A stretch of 64,000 bases of DNA. Source: Methylococcales bacterium. GTDB lineage: Bacteria > Pseudomonadota > Gammaproteobacteria > Methylococcales > Methylomonadaceae. The translations under genes and the position numbers were made by a program. Below are positions 46,417-55,593 of the stretch, piece after piece. The first letter of the stretch is position 1; each line of letters begins with the position of its first letter. The notes below the pieces were generated by a model that was given only the letters and a program-made list of their open reading frames with translations, had not been told where the DNA came from and did no database searches. The stretch spans positions 124,001 to 188,000 of the forward strand of contig JAQTPT010000001.1 in assembly GCA_028712795.1 (NCBI GenBank), in the 5' to 3' direction.

Positions 46417-48764
46417 GGGTGTCTTTCGTTTGGAGAAAACGCTGGTTTTTACTGTTGTTTCCCTTGTTGTTGGCGGCCAGCGTTTGGCAAATTCGCGTCG
46501 AGACCGACCTGAACGCCTTTTTTACCGCCACGGACAATGAGGATTCCAGGTTATTGTCCGCGCTGTTGAAGTCCGGTGAGCTATCGCGGCGCTATCTATT
46601 GGTGGTAGAAAAGGGCAACCGTTCTAATCCGGGCAATGATGCGGAGCGTAACGCCAGTTCACTGCCGGCTTCGGCGGCTTTGGATGCGTTCAGCGCCAAG
46701 CTGGTGGAGAAGCTGGCACAGATCCAAGACGTGGAAAAGGTGTGGCCAGCCAACGAGCCTCCTCGCGAATGGATAGACGCCATCCGTACCTACGCCCCCT
46801 ACCATGCCCGGCTGTTCAGCCTGAACCCCCAGCAGGACGCGAGTACACTGTTCGATCCCGGCAAGTTGGAGAGCCGGGCCGAGGGTTTAAAGCAAGCTCT
46901 GTTTTCGCCGCAGGGCGGGTTCGTAAAGGCCATTGCCAAGCAAGACCCTTTGCTATTATCGCTGAACGGTTTCAAAGATATGCAAAACCAATTTCAGCGC
47001 CAAGCTAATTTGAAGAGCGGCGGCAGTGCGTTAATCCTGCAAAGCCGGCCGGCTGCACTGGATTCGGATGCGCATTTGCGCCTGCAAGCCGCCATCCGCT
47101 CAAGTTTTGATGCCCTGAACCAGTCTGCAGGGGAAAAGTTCCGGCTATCCATGGCCGGAGTGCCGGTTTTTAGCGTGGCGGCCCAGAGCGAGATTGGCAG
47201 GGATGTCACCTTGGTTTCTGTGGTCTCCAGCGTGGCTGTGACCTTGGTATTTTTGCTGTTGTTCCGTTCTTTTTCCGCCCTGCATTGGGTCATGATGGTA
47301 CAGGCTGCTTCCTTCGTACTTGGAACCTTGGCGACCGCCTTGATCTTCGGTTATGTCCACAGCCTTACGCTAGCCCTGGGGGCCAGCTTGATCGGTATAT
47401 GTACAGATTACCCCATACATGTCATGGTGCATTGCGCCAAACATCGCCACCCGCCCCTGGACGCCGCGCGACTGCTATGGCCCAGTTTGGCCATGGGTGG
47501 ATTAACCACCATTATAGGATACGCCGCCTTGGGCTTGACGGGATTCCCTGGTTTCGAACAGATAGCCGTATTCGCCCTGTTCAGCATTTCCGCCTCTTTA
47601 GCTTTGACTCGCTGGGTATTGCCCGCCTTGCTCGCCAAGTCCACGCTGCACTCAGCTCATCTGCCCGGCATCGCTGCCTGGGCAGGTTTCTGCGGTCGCC
47701 ACCGTAGAGGATTATTGAGCTTGTTCGCGTGCGGCGTCATATTGGCATTTTTTACCCTGCCGCAATTGCGTTGGATGGACGACATGCAGAAACTGGCCAT
47801 GAATATGGATCAGATCAAGCAACAGGACGCGGCGGTTCGCGCTCATTTCTCCAGCATTGAACCGGGGCGTTTTGTGTTGGTAAAGGCCGATGATATAGAA
47901 ACGGCCCTGCGGCGTTCCGAAGCCGTTGAGCGACGCCTGATAACGCTCAAGCAGGCTGGCATCCTCAGCGAATATCATGGCTTATTTCCCTGGTTGGCGT
48001 CGCAAGCTTTACAGGCCGATAATGCTAAAGTTTACGCACAGTCTCTGACCCCGCAATTTCAGGAGGCTTGGAGGGCTGGTCTGGTCAAGGCCGGCCTCTC
48101 GTTGGACAAACTTGGCGGGTTGCTGCCTCCCATTGCAGGGCCCTTGCGTCCCGAAACGGTTCTGGCCTCGCCGGTACGCCATATCCTGTCCGGCCAGATG
48201 ATAGAGGGTCAAAATGGGATAGCCTTATCCATCTGGCTGGGCGAGCACGACCCCGTGAAACTGGCTGAAGGGTTGGCGGGTCTGGAAGGAGCCCGTTATT
48301 TCAGCCAGAAAGACCAGTTGGATCAACTGGCAGGTCAATATCGGGACAGGTCTTTGTTGATGCTGGCCATCGGCATTGCTATTATGGGGTTGTTCATCCT
48401 GCTGCAACAACGCAATATCCGCAAAGTGGTTTTGACCCTGCTGCCCTCTGTCGCTTCGGTGCTGTTCATCTTCGCCATTTGGGCGCTGATGGGAGAGGAA
48501 GTGAGTTTTCTGCATGTGATCGGCCTGTTGCTGTCGGTTTCCCTCTGCGTGGATTACGGCATCTTCTTTATGGATAATCGAGGAGAGGATTCAGATGTCA
48601 CCTACCATGGCATCGCCGCGTCCACTTTGACCACCTTGGCATCCTTCGGCGCCTTGGGTTTGGGCAAGACGCCGACGTTGCCGATTCTCGCATTGTCCGT
48701 GAGTCTGGGCGTTACGCTGGGATTCCTGTTATGCCCTTTGCTCATCCAAAAACCGGCCCGTTGA
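46413..48764 (+). CDS. MMPL/RND family exporter
   Basis: The 783-residue pump has two halves, each with one helix, a large periplasmic loop and about five helices (L-L-F-P-L-L-L-A near the start; F-L-L-L-F-R-S-F-S-A; L-I-G-I-C-T-D-Y-P-I; late C-V-D-Y-G-I-F-F-M). The two proton-relay aspartate patterns (T-D-Y-P and V-D-Y-G) are in place. It starts with TTG overlapping the LolA stop (TTGA). Export of the cluster product from the inner membrane is the expected role. Confidence 0.88.
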   Translation: MRVSFVWRKRWFLLLFPLLLAASVWQIRVETDLNAFFTATDNEDSRLLSALLKSGELSRRYLLVVEKGNRSNPGNDAERNASSLPASAALDAFSAKLVEKLAQIQDVEKVWPANEPPREWIDAIRTYAPYHARLFSLNPQQDASTLFDPGKLESRAEGLKQALFSPQGGFVKAIAKQDPLLLSLNGFKDMQNQFQRQANLKSGGSALILQSRPAALDSDAHLRLQAAIRSSFDALNQSAGEKFRLSMAGVPVFSVAAQSEIGRDVTLVSVVSSVAVTLVFLLLFRSFSALHWVMMVQAASFVLGTLATALIFGYVHSLTLALGASLIGICTDYPIHVMVHCAKHRHPPLDAARLLWPSLAMGGLTTIIGYAALGLTGFPGFEQIAVFALFSISASLALTRWVLPALLAKSTLHSAHLPGIAAWAGFCGRHRRGLLSLFACGVILAFFTLPQLRWMDDMQKLAMNMDQIKQQDAAVRAHFSSIEPGRFVLVKADDIETALRRSEAVERRLITLKQAGILSEYHGLFPWLASQALQADNAKVYAQSLTPQFQEAWRAGLVKAGLSLDKLGGLLPPIAGPLRPETVLASPVRHILSGQMIEGQNGIALSIWLGEHDPVKLAEGLAGLEGARYFSQKDQLDQLAGQYRDRSLLMLAIGIAIMGLFILLQQRNIRKVVLTLLPSVASVLFIFAIWALMGEEVSFLHVIGLLLSVSLCVDYGIFFMDNRGEDSDVTYHGIAASTLTTLASFGALGLGKTPTLPILALSVSLGVTLGFLLCPLLIQKPAR

Positions 48765-49966
48765 TGACCATGCAGCCACGCATACCCCCCGTCGCTGTTA
48801 CGGCCTACCAGTGCGTAAGCGCCGCCGGGGACGATGCGGAAAGTTTGTACTTAAGCCTGATTGTTAACCGAAGCTGTCTTAAGCCTTTGCGTTTGTTCGA
48901 AATTCCGTTCGAGACACTGGTGGGCGAGGTAACCTCACCTTTGCCGGACTTCCGCCCCAGCCTAAAGGCTTATGATAGCCGTAATGCAAGGTTGGCTCTC
49001 AAGGCGCTGGATCAAGGCGGTTTCCGCTCCAATGTGGAACACGCTATTGCAAGTCATGGGCCCGGACGGGTTGGTCTGGTGTTGGGTACCAGTACTTCCG
49101 GCATCTACGACTCGGAGAACGCCTATGCCCATTTTCAAAGTAAAGGGGTCATGCCGGCCGGTTTCCAATTTCTGAAAATCCAGACCGCCCAGGCTACTGC
49201 CGAATTTCTTCACCTCGAATTGGGATTGCAAGGCCCTTGCTACAGCATTTCCACCGCCTGCTCTTCCAGCGCCAAAGCCTTGGGGGCAGCGCAGAGATTG
49301 ATCGCGGCCGGCTTTTGCGACGCGGTTCTGGTGGCAGGAGTGGACAGCTTGTGCCGATTGACATTGTGCGGCTTCAACAGTTTGCAATTGGTTTCTCCCG
49401 AAGCCTGCCGCCCCATGGATGCCAAGCGCAGGGGAATCAGCATAGGCGAGGGGGCGGCCCTATTGTTGCTCGAACGCCTTAACCCGGAAAACGCCGTCCG
49501 CCCTCGGCTTCTGGCGGTGGGTGAATCCTCTGATGCCCACCACATGAGCGCTCCGCACCCGGATGGAGCTGGGGCGGTTTTGGCTATGTCCCAGGCCTTG
49601 CAACTGGCGGGGAGGGATGTAAGCCAGGTCGATTACATCAATTTACATGCCACCGCCAGCATGCTGAATGATTTGGCTGATGCCAAAGCTATAAACCATT
49701 TATTCCCAAAGCCACCGCCATGCAGCGGCGTAAAAGGTTTGCTCGGCCACACGTTGGGGGCATCTGGAGCGGTGGAAGCTGTGGTCAGCCTGCTGTCCTT
49801 GGAGCGGGGTTTCTTGCCTGGCACCTGCGGTTACGAGCAACCCGACCCGCAATGTCCCTGTCCGGTTATCGCAACGCCGCTTCTTGATCAGCGCCCCAGG
49901 CTGGTATTGAGCAATGCCTTCGGTTTCGGCGGCAACAACGCCAGTGTGTTGCTGGAGGCTTTCTGA
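48764..49966 (+). CDS. Beta-ketoacyl-[acyl carrier protein] synthase
   Basis: About 400 residues. The thiolase fold has the catalytic C166 in S-T-A-C-S-S-S and histidines in L-H-A-T-A-S (usual H-G-T-x-S is altered) and L-L-G-H-T-L-G-A-S-G-A. The start is the ATG of TGATG at 48764, coupled to the pump gene. It elongates the chain on the carrier protein, paired with the chain-length factor that follows. The H-A-T-A-S variant is worth noting, but the second histidine is normal. Confidence 0.85.
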   Translation: MTMQPRIPPVAVTAYQCVSAAGDDAESLYLSLIVNRSCLKPLRLFEIPFETLVGEVTSPLPDFRPSLKAYDSRNARLALKALDQGGFRSNVEHAIASHGPGRVGLVLGTSTSGIYDSENAYAHFQSKGVMPAGFQFLKIQTAQATAEFLHLELGLQGPCYSISTACSSSAKALGAAQRLIAAGFCDAVLVAGVDSLCRLTLCGFNSLQLVSPEACRPMDAKRRGISIGEGAALLLLERLNPENAVRPRLLAVGESSDAHHMSAPHPDGAGAVLAMSQALQLAGRDVSQVDYINLHATASMLNDLADAKAINHLFPKPPPCSGVKGLLGHTLGASGAVEAVVSLLSLERGFLPGTCGYEQPDPQCPCPVIATPLLDQRPRLVLSNAFGFGGNNASVLLEAF

Positions 49967-50733
49967 TGGAATGTATGAGCTTGCTTGGTTATAGCGCATG
50001 CGCTCCAGACCCCGGACTGCGGGCTAGCCTGCCTTTTCCAGTCTTCGACATCAACCGCGATTCCATTCCGCCGATGTTACGCCGGCGTACCAGTCAAGCT
50101 ACGCAAATTGCATTCAGTGTTGCATCAGCGGTATGTGTCGAGACCCAACGCTCAGCCGCAGCACTTCCCGCAGTGTTCGCCAGCGTTGCAGGCGAAATAC
50201 AGACCACCGATCTGCTTTGCACCGAACTGGTTAAGCCTGAGGGTGTTATTTCCCCTAGCGCCTTCCATAATTCGGTACAGAATACGGCGGCGGGCTATTG
50301 GAGCATCGCTCAGCAATGTACCCAGCCCTCCAGCAGCTTAGCGGCGGGCTGTGACACCTTTGCGATGGCTTTGCTGGAAGCTTGGTGTCAACTGAGCTGT
50401 CATGGGGGAGAATTGCTTCTGGTCTGTTACGATGAACGCTGGCCGGCGTACCTTGATACCGTCAGGGGCGAGTTGGCCTTTGCCTGCGCCTTGGTGTTGG
50501 CGGCTGAGGCCGTGGACGGCGCCATCGCGCATATTGGCCGTCCGCACTTTGACGCGGAGGCATTCTCTGCATTATTTGAATCGTTGGCAGCCAGAACGCC
50601 CGTATTGGCCGTCATTCCTCTGCTCGGCTTGGCTGCGGCGGGAGGGGCGGCGCAAAACATCCCAGTCTCCACGGTTGTCCCCGGCTGGCAGGCCAGGGTA
50701 AGCCCATTAAACACTATTCCAGCCCCGTCATGA
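49966..50733 (+). CDS. Beta-ketoacyl synthase chain-length factor-like protein
   Basis: The 255-residue protein resembles the short ketosynthase-like partners (Ketoacyl-synt_2) of aryl-polyene clusters: R-R-T-S-Q-A-T-Q-I-A-F near the start, S-A-F-H-N-S-V-Q-N-T-A-A-G-Y-W in the middle, and A-A-G-C-D-T-F-A-M-A-L with a cysteine where the ketosynthase nucleophile neighbourhood lies. It overlaps the ketosynthase by 1 bp (TGATG). It probably sets chain length with the upstream synthase. Confidence 0.82.
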   Translation: MECMSLLGYSACAPDPGLRASLPFPVFDINRDSIPPMLRRRTSQATQIAFSVASAVCVETQRSAAALPAVFASVAGEIQTTDLLCTELVKPEGVISPSAFHNSVQNTAAGYWSIAQQCTQPSSSLAAGCDTFAMALLEAWCQLSCHGGELLLVCYDERWPAYLDTVRGELAFACALVLAAEAVDGAIAHIGRPHFDAEAFSALFESLAARTPVLAVIPLLGLAAAGGAAQNIPVSTVVPGWQARVSPLNTIPAPS

Positions 50734-50867
50734 TTAACATTTTACAGAATAGTCCGGATTTGTTAGGCTTCCATCCCATCTGCCAGACGTTTATTTTGAG
50801 GATGAAACCTATCCTCCACGTCAGCGAACATTATTAAAAAATTTCAAATTAACTATCAAGGACTGCT

Positions 50868-51265
50868 ATAAAAGATTATAACGTTTCTACAGTCCTCGTA
50901 ACTTTTATGCTCTTTACAGGTTGTGCATCGACTAATAATAATCCAGTCGCATCAAGCGCCTTGCCAGAATCGCGCATTGAGGGGAATATCCCTGTTAATG
51001 CCCCTTTTGCCAAAATCAAGATTGGCATGGGCCAAGACCAAGTGCATAGCATCCTCGGCCAGTCAACGTATAATAAAAAGTACCAAACCGGAAAAATGTG
51101 GATACCCCCTTCTATTTTGGCAGCGATGACATGCGTATAGAGGGGTTTAACAAAGGCGTAGGTAGAATAACTTTTACTGGAATAGAAATTGGCGGCGTTA
51201 ACTTGACAGTTTACAAAGCCATCTATGATCCAACTGAAAACGGTTTTCCGGATATAAAAAATTAA
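50868..51265 (+). pseudogene. Small lipoprotein gene with a frameshift
   Basis: The first frame runs T-V-L-V-T-F-M-L-F-T-G-C (lipobox ending at the cysteine) and then K-I-G-M-G-Q-D-Q-V-H-S-I-L-G-Q-S, like small SmpA/OmlA-type lipoproteins, to W-I-P. At a C5 run (51105-51109) the sense leaves frame; the other frame continues Y-F-G-S-D-D-M-R-I-E-G-F and G-G-V-N-L-T-V-Y-K-A to a stop near 51265. A one-base insertion would restore it. The expected start is ATA (50868), preceded by AAGGA, so the gene seems to have lost its start too. A sequencing error or phase variation is possible. Confidence 0.55.
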
Positions 51266-51279
51266 CAGGCTTAAAGATC

Positions 51280-52485
51280 ATGATCGATAATAAACAAAAT
51301 AGTTTTGACTATGACGTAGTGGTTGCCGGCGGAGGCCCAGCCGGCTCCACTGCGGCAACCTTGCTGGCCCAGCATGGCCGTAAGGTTTTACTGTTGGAGC
51401 GTGACAAACATCCGCGCTTCCATATTGGGGAATCCATGCTGCCCTTCAGCGAGCCGGTGTTGCAAAGGTTAGGAATTGATTGGAGTCAGGGTAACCAGTT
51501 CAAGAGCGGGGCGGTGTTCATCGACGAAAGTACCGGTCAGCGTATGTATTTTCCCTTGAGCGTCTACCGCAAGACTTATCAGTTGGAACGCGGCCCTTTC
51601 GACCAGTTATTATTCCAAAACGCCGCCGTCCATGGCGTGGAAACCCATGAAGAAGAGAAGGTTCTGGAGGTTTCCTGCCTGCCGGATGGGGTAGACATTG
51701 TTACCGGCAAGGCCGGCTACCGTAGCCGGTACCTTGTCGATGCCACAGGTCGTAGCGCCCTGATGGGCAAGAAAAGCAAGTCCATCGAGCGTATCGAAAA
51801 CTTGGGAAAATTCGCCGTGTATACCCACTTCGAGAAAATTTCGCCCAGCGAAGAGGCCGAAGAACTGTTCCGTTCAGGCAGTATTTATGTGCCTGTCGTG
51901 GACATTGGCTGGATATGGATCATCCCTTTATCCGGGCGGCGGTTGAGCGTGGGTCTTGTCGTGCAGAAAGACCGGCCCAAGGATTGCGAGTTGGAGGAAT
52001 TGCTACGCCGTTATCTTAAGGCCTCGCCGATTTTGACCCGTTTGTTGGAGGGGGCGGAGCAATTTGCGCCTGTCCGCGTCGAGGCGGATTTCAGCTACAC
52101 GAATCAAAGTCGTTACGGTCTACGCTATGCCTGCTGCGGCGATGCGGCCGGTTTTCTCGACCCGGTCTTCTCTTCCGGAGTGTTCCTTGCCTTCACCAGC
52201 GCGGCCCGCGTCGCAGATCAAGTCCACCAGGGACTACAAGAAGGGCGCGAAGCCGATCCCCTTTTACACGCTGGCGACGACGAGGATTACCTGCTGGGTT
52301 TCAACACCATGCGCTTGTTTGTAGAGCGGTTCTACCAATCCGGCATCGTCCACAATCTTTTTTTTGAAGCCGACCGCGATCCGGAATTGAAAGACCATAT
52401 CGCACGTCTGCTGTCAGGCGATTTGTGGGCAGACAACAACGCTTTGCAGCAAAGCCTGCTAGCTGGCCGCCGAATGGCAAACTAG
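51280..52485 (+). CDS. FAD-dependent halogenase-type flavoprotein
   Basis: The 401-residue protein belongs to the tryptophan-halogenase-like flavoproteins: G-G-G-P-A-G-S (17-23), F-H-I-G-E-S-M-L-P (48-55), and W-I-W-I-I-P (211-216), which fits the W-x-W-x-I-P halogenase motif. G-D-A-A-G-F-L-D-P-V-F-S-S-G-V is the late FAD and chloride-adjacent segment. A lysine (K75) stands before S-G-A, near where the catalytic lysine is expected. Related proteins in pigment clusters may be oxidases instead. Downstream of the chain-length factor; suggests halogenation of the carrier-bound or finished product. Confidence 0.75.
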   Translation: MIDNKQNSFDYDVVVAGGGPAGSTAATLLAQHGRKVLLLERDKHPRFHIGESMLPFSEPVLQRLGIDWSQGNQFKSGAVFIDESTGQRMYFPLSVYRKTYQLERGPFDQLLFQNAAVHGVETHEEEKVLEVSCLPDGVDIVTGKAGYRSRYLVDATGRSALMGKKSKSIERIENLGKFAVYTHFEKISPSEEAEELFRSGSIYVPVVDIGWIWIIPLSGRRLSVGLVVQKDRPKDCELEELLRRYLKASPILTRLLEGAEQFAPVRVEADFSYTNQSRYGLRYACCGDAAGFLDPVFSSGVFLAFTSAARVADQVHQGLQEGREADPLLHAGDDEDYLLGFNTMRLFVERFYQSGIVHNLFFEADRDPELKDHIARLLSGDLWADNNALQQSLLAGRRMAN

Positions 52486-52535
52486 GCTATTTTGGGGATA
52501 GGGATTAAAGAGCAGCTCAAAATTTTCGAAATTAC

Positions 52536-52871
52536 CTAACCAATATCAGGTTCCTTTTCAAGCGTAAGCTTCCTGCCCCCTCTTGTTTTCCTATTTCGGT
52601 TTTTAGGCACAGCTTCTGCTTCGGCAAGTTCATTAATCCCCATCGAAACGGTATCTTCTGAGCAGCCAAAAAGCCCAGCTATATAGCTAATGCCACCGCA
52701 GGTAAACTTTAACGCTTCGACCCCTGCATATATACGTCTATCTTTCTCCGATAAACGGCCATACAATTCTTGCATCAGTGTTTCAATATCTTTGGAGTAA
52801 GGTTTTATCATTTGGCAATTGCGGACAAGGTTTTTTCCACAAATTATAACTTTTGGACACCACTTTCCCAA
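52536..52871 (-). pseudogene. ISAzo13-like transposase, N-terminal fragment
   Basis: The 111-residue frame has L-Y-G-R-L-S-E-K-D-R-R-I-Y-A-G-V-E, a helix-turn-helix G-G-I-S-Y-I-A-G-L-F-G-C-S-E-D-T-V, then R-G-G-R-K-L, which is the pattern I recall for ISAzo13-family transposases. Relatives continue for several hundred residues with the DDE domain, absent here. The real start is likely M21 (52811). A remnant. Confidence 0.6.
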
Positions 52872-53029
52872 GTTATTTTTTGCGCGTTCCTTAAGTTTAT
52901 TAATGAATGTCTGGAGTCACTAAAAACAAATGCTTATATAGCACATGGTTTTCAAGCGTACATTTTGTTAAAAATGCTATTATAGTTTTTTATTTTATTG
53001 GGGACTTGTGCCCTGTGAGTGTGTGAACC

Positions 53030-53380
53030 ATGACCGTTAAAATCTACCACAATCCGCGATGCGGCAAATCACGTCAAACCTTGCAATTGCTTAAAGAGCA
53101 AGGCATTGATCTGGAAATCATTGAATATCTTAAATCACCTCCCAACGCGGAGGAACTGAATGACATTCTACAAAAACTGGGCATGGAGCCTCGTGAACTG
53201 ATGCGCAAGAAAGAGGCCGAATACAAGGCAAACGGCTTGGATGATAAAACCCTGGATCGGCAAGCGCTGATTAACGGCATGGTCAATAATCCCATACTCA
53301 TTGAACGCCCGATTGTTGTTGCCAATGGCAAAGCGGTTATAGGCCGTCCACCGGAAGCAGTCCTCGCTATTATTTTATAA
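53030..53380 (+). CDS. ArsC/Spx-like glutaredoxin-type reductase (YfgD-like)
   Basis: The 116-residue protein has N-P-R-C-G-K-S-R near the start (active-site C11) and E-R-P-I-V-V-A-N-G-K-A-V-I-G-R-P-P-E at the end, the ArsC thioredoxin-fold family. It may reduce arsenate with glutathione/glutaredoxin, but YfgD-type members near hda have unproven substrates. It is followed at 20 bp by wrbA, in the same order as in many gammaproteobacteria. Confidence 0.88.
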   Translation: MTVKIYHNPRCGKSRQTLQLLKEQGIDLEIIEYLKSPPNAEELNDILQKLGMEPRELMRKKEAEYKANGLDDKTLDRQALINGMVNNPILIERPIVVANGKAVIGRPPEAVLAIIL

Positions 53381-53387
53381 TCCCTAA

Positions 53388-53990
<603 letters not shown>

Positions 53991-54000
53991 AGCAAGATTT

Positions 54001-54354
54001 ATGAATATAAAACCAATTTATTTTCACACTCTTGCATTGACCGGTTTTTTGAGCCTGTTTGCTTTATTAATGCTATGGAACACAGTCTTGGCATCCCCCC
54101 CCCGATTTCCAGTTGCGTTAGTGTTATTAATCACCATAACACCCTTGTTATTGCCAATGCGCGGTTTTTTGAGCCGTAACCCCAGAAGTTGCGCCTGGAT
54201 GGGATATGTCAGCATGGCTTATTTCATTCACGGTACGATAGAAGCTTACGCTACCACCACTGGGCGCTTATACCCCTCTTTGGAAGTCATCTTCAGTTTG
54301 ATTCTGTTTTTCGGTACAACACTCTATGTCCGCTTTTCAGGTAAACAGGGATGA
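54001..54354 (+). CDS. DUF2069 membrane protein
   Basis: The 117-residue protein has about four membrane helices and matches the DUF2069 family, commonly located just upstream of hda. Motifs include P-L-L-L-P-M-R-G-F-L and Y-F-I-H-G-T-I-E-A-Y. Function unknown. It overlaps the hda start by 4 bp. Confidence 0.88.
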   Translation: MNIKPIYFHTLALTGFLSLFALLMLWNTVLASPPRFPVALVLLITITPLLLPMRGFLSRNPRSCAWMGYVSMAYFIHGTIEAYATTTGRLYPSLEVIFSLILFFGTTLYVRFSGKQG

Positions 54355-55064
54355 CATTAACAAGGCAACTTCCCTTACACTTTGAGTTTAGGGCTAACCA
54401 GACTTTTGAAGATTTTTTTCCGGGCAGTAATCCGGAGGTTATAAATCACTTAAAAAAAAGCATTGAGGGTAATGGTGAACGGCAGATTTTTCTATGGGGC
54501 CAATCAGGACAAGGCAAAAGCCATTTACTACAAGCCTGCTGCCATCAGGCGCAAAGCCAACAGCTCAGTTCATTCTATTTTGTTTTCTCAGCTTTTGAGT
54601 TACCCGATCCGGCAATGTTAAGTGGACTGGATAAGCTTGATATTATTTGTTTCGACAATATTCAGCACATTGCAGGCAACCCAGCATGGGAACAGGCTTT
54701 TTTTAATTTTTTTAATCTGCATCGCGATCAGGGTCACACGCTCATTTTATCGGCATCCTGCCCGCCCAATAAAATTGATATCCAATTACCTGATCTTAAA
54801 ACCCGCCTTAACTGGGGATTGACGTTAAAAATACAGCCGTTATCCGATGAGGAAAGAATCACTGCCTTAATTTTCAAAGCCGGTCAAATGGGTTTTGAAA
54901 TATCGCCCCAAGTAGGCCGTTTTCTACTCACCCATTATGACAGGGACTTATCTTCATTGTGGGTTTTATTGAAAAAGCTGGATCGTGCGTCATTAGCCGC
55001 CAAACGCAAATTAACGCTACCGTTTTTAAAGCAAATCCTAAATGAAGTAAATCGTGACGACTAA
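54351..55064 (+). CDS. hda: DnaA regulatory inactivator Hda
   Basis: The 237-residue AAA+ protein resembles DnaA domain III: L-W-G-Q-S-G-Q-G-K-S-H-L (Walker A), I-I-C-F-D-N-I-Q-H-I-A-G (Walker B) and P-D-L-K-T-R-L-N-W-G (sensor). With the beta clamp it triggers ATP hydrolysis by DnaA after replication starts. The N-terminal Q-L-P-L segment is the clamp-binding motif. Length fits the family. The start overlaps DUF2069 by 4 bp. Just beyond it lies IS debris. Confidence 0.93.
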   Translation: MTLTRQLPLHFEFRANQTFEDFFPGSNPEVINHLKKSIEGNGERQIFLWGQSGQGKSHLLQACCHQAQSQQLSSFYFVFSAFELPDPAMLSGLDKLDIICFDNIQHIAGNPAWEQAFFNFFNLHRDQGHTLILSASCPPNKIDIQLPDLKTRLNWGLTLKIQPLSDEERITALIFKAGQMGFEISPQVGRFLLTHYDRDLSSLWVLLKKLDRASLAAKRKLTLPFLKQILNEVNRDD

Positions 55065-55082
55065 TTCTACTTTGTCGGATTA
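55062..55082 (+). repeat. IS-end-like motif, copy 2
   Basis: TAATTCTACTTTGTC then GGATTA, beginning inside the last codon of hda. The 15-mer is identical to 472-486. It lies on the far side of the integrase-type remnant and could be its right end. Confidence 0.4.
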
Positions 55083-55199
55083 ACTTGTCTATACGGAAGG
55101 CAGGATTTTGTAGGTGCTGATTTACACGATCAATTCGGTAAAGAAACAAGGGCGGTGATAGTTAATATAAAAGTTGAGATAGGTTTGGTTGAATTCATT

Positions 55200-55584
55200 A
55201 ATGGGCGGCGCCCATTTTTGTGGAATAGTGTTTTATTAAGCTCATCGAGGGCAGCAAGCAATATCGTGTCCTCGCGCGCATATTTTAGATGAAATCCCTT
55301 AGCAGTTCGTCGCTTACGCACCAGACGACCGGTTTTCCCATACGTCCGATCAAACGTTTTACTTGGACTAGCGAATAGCCCGTCAGCTTCCGGAGGTAAC
55401 GGGTTATCAACCCTTTATCAGTCTTGCTCAGTTGCAGATAGCGAAACTTCACCAATGTATGCTGTAGCCAGCGATAGCGCGTGTTTTTGCTTTCAATTTG
55501 GAAGCTAACCGCTTCGGTAGCTTCCAGAAATTGTCGAGCTTCGTCAAGCGTTTCAAGCTGTGTGTCGTTCATGAGAGTTTTCAT
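55200..55584 (-). pseudogene. Integrase-type transposase remnant, N-terminal and frameshifted
   Basis: From ATG 55584 the frame reads L-E-A-T-E-A-V-S-F and T-L-V-K-F-R-Y-L-Q-L-S-K-T-D-K-G-L, then L-T-G-Y-S-L-V-Q-V-K-R-L-I, the N-terminal part of an integrase-core transposase. Near 55325 the sense shifts frame and continues R-K-R-R-T-A-K-G-F-H-L-K-Y-A-R-E-D to about 55200, where it is lost. The DDE domain is missing. It is a remnant between hda and the ISAs1 fragment. Confidence 0.6.
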
Positions 55585-55593
55585 CCTCCCATC

